Positions 59,150 through 64,000 of a stretch of DNA of 64,000 nt are shown here, piece after piece. Made by a program: the position numbers and the translations under genes. The DNA lies in contig OX326956.1 of the NCBI GenBank assembly GCA_946800325.1, forward strand, positions 74,907,087 to 74,971,086, given 5' to 3'. This DNA is from Luzula sylvatica (Eukaryota; Streptophyta; Magnoliopsida; Poales; Juncaceae). How positions within the stretch are numbered: position 1 is the stretch's first letter; each line of letters starts with the position of its first letter. Under the pieces are notes generated by a model. It saw only the letters and a program-made list of their open reading frames with translations, had not been told where the DNA came from and did not search any database.

Positions 59150-62100
59150 ATTAGTTTGTTGTTTTCATCAAAAACCGAAAAATAGTTTGTGGTTTTCTTC
59201 AAAAAAAGAATATTAGTATTTGGTTTTCTTCAAAATAATGAAATTAGTTTGTGTTTTTCTTCAAAAAAAGAAAATTAGTTTGTGGTTTTCTTCAAAAAAC
59301 AGAAAATTAGTTAGTGGTTTTTTCAAAAAAACTAAAATTTGTTTGTGATTTTCTTCAAAAAAAGAATTAGTGTGTGGTTTTCATCAAAACAGAAAAATAG
59401 TTTGTGCTTTTTTTGAAAAAAAGAATATTAGTATTTGGTTTTCTTCAAAATAAGGAAATAGTTTGTGGTTTTCTTCAAAAAAATAAAAAATTAGTTGGTG
59501 GTTTTCTTCAAAAAAAGAAAATTAGTTTGTGGTTTTGTTCAAGAAAAGAAAATTAGTTTGTGGTTTTCTTAAAAAAAAATAATTAGTTTGTGGTTTTCTT
59601 CAAAAAAACGAAAATTAGTTTTCGGTTTTTTCAAAAAAAAAGAAAATTAGTTTGTGGTTTTCTTAAAAAAAAAAAATCGTTTTTGGTTTTCTTCAAAAAA
59701 TGAAAATTAGTTTGTGGTTTTCTTCAAAAAAATTAATTAGTTTGTGGTTTTCTTCAAAAAAAAAGAAAATTAGTTTGTGGTTTTCTTCAATAAAACGAAA
59801 ATTAGTTTGTGATTTTCTTCAAAAAAAGAATTAGTTTGTGGTTTTCATCAAAAACCGAAAAATAGTTTGTGGTTTTCTCCAAAAAAAGAATATTAGTATT
59901 TTGTTTTCTTCAAAATAAGGAAATTAGTTTGTGTTTTTCTTCAAAAAAAAGAAAATTAGTTTGTGGTTTTCTTCAAAAAAAATAAAATTAGTTTGTGGTT
60001 TTTTTCAAAGAAAGAAAATTAGTTTGTAGTTTTCTTCAATAAAAAAAAAATTAGTTTGTGGTTTTCTTCAAAAAAAGACAAAATAGTTTGTGATTTTCTT
60101 CAAAAAATGAAAATTTGTTTGTGGTTTTCTTCAAAAAAAGAAAAATTTGTTTGTGGTTTTCTTCAAAAAAATGAAAATTAGTTCGTTGTTTTCTTCAAAA
60201 AAAGAATATTAGTATTTGGTTTTCTTCAAAATAATGAAATTAGTTTGTGTTTTTCTTCAAAAAAAGAAAATTAGTTTGTGGTTTTCTTCAAAAAACAGAA
60301 AATTAGTTTGTGGTTTTTTCAAAAAAAATAAAATTAGTTTGTGATTTTCTTCAAAAAAAGAATTAGTGTGTGGTTTTCATCAAAACAGAAAAATAGTTTG
60401 TGATTTTCTTGAAAAAAAGAATATTAGTATTTGGTTTTCTTCAAAATAAGGAAATAGTTTGTGGTTTTCTTCAAAAAAATAAAAAATTTGTTTGTGGTTT
60501 TCTTAAAAAAAAAGAAAATTAGTTTGTTGTTTTCTTCAAGAAAAGAAAATTAGTTTGTGGTTTTCTTCAAAAAAAATAAAATTAGTTTGTGGTTTTTTTA
60601 AAAAAAACGAAAATTAGGTTTCGGTTTTTTCAAAAAAAAAAGAAAATTAGTTCGTGGTTTTCTTAAAAAAAAAAATAGTTTGTGGTTTTCTTCAAAAAAT
60701 GAAAATTAGTTTGTGGTTTTCTTCAAGAAAAGAAAATTAGTTTGTGGTTTTCTTCAAAAAAATTAATTAGTTTGTTGTTTTCTTCAAAAAAAAGAAAATT
60801 AGTTTGTGGTTTTCTCCAAAAAAAGAAAATTAGTTTGTGGTTTTCATCAAAAAAAGAAAAAATTGTTTGTGGTTTTCTTCAAAAAAATAAAATTAGTTTA
60901 TGGTTTTCTCCGAAAAAAATAAAATTAGTTTGTGGTTTTCATCATAAAAAGAAAATTAGTTTGTGGTTTTCTTCAAAAAAAGAAAATTAGTTTGTGGTTT
61001 TCTATAAAAAAGAAAAATTAGTTTGTGGTTTTCTACACAAAATGAAAATTTTTTTGTGGTTTTCTTCAAAAAAAAAAATTAGTTTGGGATTTTCTTAAAA
61101 AAAAGAAAATTAGTTTGTAGTTTGTTTAAAAAAAAAAATAGTTTTTGGTTTTCTTCAAAAAAAGAAAATTAGTTTGTGGTTTTCTTCAAAAAAAAAAAAT
61201 TAGTTTGTGGTTTTATTCAAAAAAAGAAAATTAGTTTGTGGTTTTCTTTAAAAAAAGAGAATTAGTTTGTCTATTTCTTCAAAAAATGAAATACTAGTTA
61301 GTGGTTTTCTTCAATGAAAGAGAATTAGTTTGTGGTTTTCTTCAATAAAAAATAAATAAGTTTGTGGTTTTCTTCAAAAAAAGAAAAATTAGTTTGTGGT
61401 TTTCTTCGAAAAAAGAAAAAATAAGTTTGTGGTTTTCTTCAAAAACCGAAAAATAGTTTGTGGTTTTCTCCAAAAAAAGAATATTAGTATTTGGTTTTCT
61501 TCAAAATAAGGAAATTAGAGTGTGTTTTTCTTCAAAAAAAAGAAAATTAGTTTGTGGTTTTCTTCAAAAAAAAGAAAATTAGTTTGAGGTTTTTTTCAAA
61601 GAAAGAAAATTAGTTTGTGGTTTTCTTCAATAAAAAAAAAATTAGTTTGTGGTTTTCTTCAAAAAAAGACAAAATTGTTTGTGATTTTCTTAAAAAAATG
61701 AAAATTTGTTTGTGGTTTTCTTCAAAAAAAGAAAAATTAGTTTGTGGTTTTCTTCAAAAAAAGAAAAATTAGTTCGTTGTTTTCTTCAAAAAAAAAATTA
61801 GTTTGTTGGTTTCTTCAAAAAAAGAAAAATTAGTTTGTGATTTTCTTCAAAAAAAGAAAATTAGGTTGTGGTTTTCATCAAAAAAAGTAAATTAGTTTGT
61901 GGTTTTCATCAAAAAAAGAAAATTAGTTTGTGGTTTTCTTCAAAAAAAGAAAATTAGTTTGTGGTTTTCTTCAAGAAAAGAAAATTAGTTTGTGGTTTTC
62001 TTCAAAGAAAGAAAATTAGTTTGTGATTTTCTTCAATAAAAAAAAAATTAGTTTGTGGTTTTCTTCAAAAAAAGAAAAATTAGTTTGTGGTTTTCTTCAA

Positions 62101-64000
62101 AAATATAAAAAATTAGTTTGTGGTTTTCTTCAAAAAAAGAAAATTAGTTTATGATTTTCTTCAAGAAAAGAAAATTAGTTTGTGGTTTTCTTCAAAAAAA
62201 AAAATTAGTTTGTGGTTTTCTTCAAAAAAAAGAAAATTAGTTTGTGGTTTTCTTCAAAAAAACGAAAATTAGTTTTCGGTTTTTTGAAAAAAAAAGAAAA
62301 TTAGTTTGAGGTTTTCTTCAAAAAAAAAAAAAAAAATTTGTGATTTTCTTCAAAAAAATATATTTGTTTGTGGTTTTATTCAAAAAAAGAAAATTAGTTT
62401 GTGGTTTTCTTCAAAACAAAAAAAAAAGTTTGTGGTTTTCTTCAAAAAAATAAAATTAGTTTGTGGTTTTCTCCAAAAAAAGACAAAATAGTTTGTGATT
62501 TTCTTAAAAAAATGAAAATTTGTTTGTGGTTTTCTTCAAAAAAAGAAAAAAATTAGTTTGTGGTTTTCTTCAAAAAAAGAAAAATTAGTTCGTTGTTTTC
62601 TTCAAAAAAAAAATTAGTTTGTTGGTTTATTCAAAAAAAGAAAAATTAGTTTGTGATTTTCTTCAAAAAAAGAAAATTAGGTTGTGGTTTTCATCAAAAA
62701 AAGTAAATTAGTTTGTGGTTTTCATCAAAAAAAGAAAATTAGTTTGTGGTTTTCTTCAAAAAAAGAAAATTAGTTTGTGGTTTTCTTCAAGAAAAAAAAA
62801 TTAGTTTGTTGGTTTATTCAAAAAAAGAAAAATTAGTTTGTGATTTTCTTCAAAAAAAGAAAATTAGGTTGTGGTTTTCATCAAAAAAAGTAAATTAGTT
62901 TGTGGTTTTCATCAAAAAAAGAAAATTAGTTTGAGGTTTTCTTCAAAAAAAGAAAATTAGTTTGTGCTTTCCTTCAAAAAAAGAAAATTAGTTTGTGGTT
63001 TTCTTATAAAAAAAAATTAGTTTGAAGTTTTCATCAAAACAAAGACAATTAGTTTGTGGTTTTCTTCAAAGAAAGAAAATTAGTTTGTGATTTTCTTCAA
63101 TAAAAAAAAAATTAGTTTGTGGTTTTCTTCAAAAAAAGAAAAATTAGTTTGTGGTTTTCTTCAAAAATATAAAAAATTAGTTTGTGGTTTTCTTCAAAAA
63201 AAGAAAATTAGTTTATGATTTTCTTCAAGAAAAGAAAATTAGTTTGTGGTTTTCTTCAAAAAAAAAAATTAGTTTGTGGTTTTCTTCAAAAAAAAGAAAA
63301 TTAGTTTGTGGTTTTCTTCAAAAAAACGAAAATTAGTTTTCGGTTTTTTGAAAAAAAAAGAAAATTAGTTTGTGGTTTTCTTCAAAAAAAAAAAAAATTT
63401 GTGATTTTCTTCAAAAAAATATATTTGTTTGTGGTTTTATTCAAAAAAAGAAAATTAGTTTGTGGTTTTCTTCAAAACAAAAAAAAAAGTTTGTGGTTTT
63501 CTTCAAAAAAATAAAATTAGTTTGTGGTTTTCTCCAAAAAAATAAAATTAGTTTGTGGTTTTCATCAAAAAAAGAAAATTAGTTTGTGGGTTTCTTCAAC
63601 AAAAAAAAATTAGTATGTGGTTTTCTTCAAAAAAGATAAATTAGTTTGTGGTTTTCTTCACAAAAAGAAAATTAGTTTGTGGTTTTCTTCAAAAAAAGAA
63701 AATTAGTTTGTGGTTTTCTTCAAAAAAAGAAAAATTAGTTTGTGATTTTCTTCAAAAAACAAAATTAGTTTGTAGTTTGTTTCAAAAAAAGAAAATTATT
63801 TTGTGGTTTTCTTCAAAAAAACAAAATTAGTTTGTGGTTTTCTTCAAAAATATAAAATTAGTTGGTTTTCTTCAAAAAAAGAAAATTAGTTTGTGGTTTT
63901 CTTCAAAAAAAGAAAATTTTGTTTGTGCTTTTCTTCAAAAAAGAAAAATTAGTTTGTGGTTTTCTTCACAAAAAGAAAATTAGTTTGTGGTTTTCTCCAA
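59150..64000 (+). repeat. Long-range duplicated block, distal copy
   Basis: Repeats 37300-42865 as described for that block. Shared rare monomers include TTAGTTGGTGG (59493), CAATGAAAG (61312), TTAGAGTGTG (61515), AGACAAAAT (61664 and 62480), TTTGTTGGTTTATTC (62618 and 62805), TTTGAAGTTTTCATC with CAAAGACAATTAG (near 63020) and the 26-bp monomer (63857). It lacks the 662-bp segment 41583-42245 of the proximal copy and one monomer near 59590. The window ends inside it. Confidence 0.85.

Larger units (their letters stand above)
1..64000 (+). repeat. Satellite DNA array, about 31-bp monomer, whole window
   Basis: Every line of the window reads as direct head-to-tail copies of one unit: TTAGTTTGTGGTTTTCTTC, then A7, G, A4 (31 bp). 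Common variants add or lose one A (30 or 32 bp), change GTGG to GTGA, GTTG or GTAG, or change CTTC to CATC, CTCC or CTAC. I saw no monomer in the opposite orientation and no unrelated insertion longer than a few bases. The consensus contains the inverted repeat TTTTCTT / AAGAAAA separated by six bases. Composition is near 23% GC with more G than C on this strand. No stretch holds a gene: open frames cycle through LVCGFLQKKK, ISLWFSSKKEN and a third frame that starts with the stop TAG. The scale and higher-order organisation suggest eukaryotic heterochromatin; the host species cannot be told from this sequence. Confidence 0.97.

Noticed and set aside
1..64000. CRISPR array
   Set aside because: A unit near 31 bp repeats, but there are no unique spacers: repeats abut directly, the array is far too long, and no cas-like gene is present.
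1..64000. Rho-independent terminators (short dyad next to A/T runs)
   Set aside because: The dyad and A-runs occur in nearly every monomer with no gene upstream, so they have no meaning as terminators here.
1..64000. CENP-B box or telomere repeat
   Set aside because: No monomer variant matches the CENP-B core with its CGGG end, and no short telomere motif runs in tandem. TTCGG in variant monomers is too short to count.
1..64000. Polyadenylation signals and TATA boxes (AATAAA, TATAAA variants)
   Set aside because: These arise from common A-run variants and have no associated transcription unit.
1..64000. Whole window as an assembly artefact (collapsed or looped repeat)
   Set aside because: Copies differ by many private variants and by domain-specific order, which a simple looping error would not produce. 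Only the 1372-bp pair and the 2077-bp units are similar enough to deserve a read-level check.

Overview
The whole 64 kb window is one uninterrupted tandem satellite array. I find no gene, RNA gene, transposon or unique-sequence island in it. The repeating unit is about 31 bp. Its consensus on the + strand is TTAGTTTGTGGTTTTCTTC followed by seven A, one G and four A: 12 A, 12 T, 5 G and 2 C, or about 23% GC, with no CpG. Roughly 2,000 copies run head to tail, and I saw every one in the same orientation. Long satellites organised in multi-kilobase higher-order repeats (HORs) are typical of eukaryotic heterochromatin (centromeric, pericentromeric, subtelomeric or knob DNA), so the source is most likely a nuclear chromosome of an AT-rich eukaryote. 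The sequence alone does not identify the species or the chromosomal position. All open reading frames are by-products of the monomer: 31 is not a multiple of 3, and the consensus carries a single + strand stop (TAG) every 93 bp.

The structure is in the order of variant monomers, which repeats at larger scales. Names here are mine. (1) 1-7244, 'alpha': marked by AGATTTTGG monomers, with a 2978-bp HOR (one full and one partial copy), a roughly 628-bp sub-period and a 285-bp doublet. (2) 7245-20047, 'beta': a roughly 3.3-kb block at 7.2-10.5 kb that recurs at 13.4-16.1 kb (shortened) and 16.8-20.0 kb, plus a 1372-bp tandem duplication at 9.4-12.2 kb. (3) 20048-34890, 'gamma': five successive HOR copies, two of about 3.32-3.39 kb followed by shorter ones of about 2.98 kb. 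(4) 34.8-43.2 kb, 'epsilon' and mixed blocks: a 1412-bp duplication and a roughly 1.75-kb repeat. (5) 43.2-58.5 kb, 'delta': a doublet near 44.5-48.0 kb, an island of alpha-type sequence at 46.1-46.5 and 48.0-51.0 kb, then three near-identical 2077-bp HORs at 52.3-58.5 kb. (6) 59.15-64.0 kb repeats 37.3-42.9 kb at a distance of about 21.8 kb, and the window ends inside this copy.

Nearly all length differences between copies are close to whole numbers of monomers (about 32, 126, 342, 369 and 495 bp). That is the pattern expected from unequal crossover or gene conversion in monomer register. The sequence points worth a second look are the 7-bp dyad TTTTCTT/AAGAAAA in each consensus monomer, variant classes that extend a second dyad around TTAG, the switch of HOR length inside gamma, and the long-range 21.8-kb duplication. 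All alignments were made by eye, so offsets are reliable to a few bases and block edges to about one monomer.
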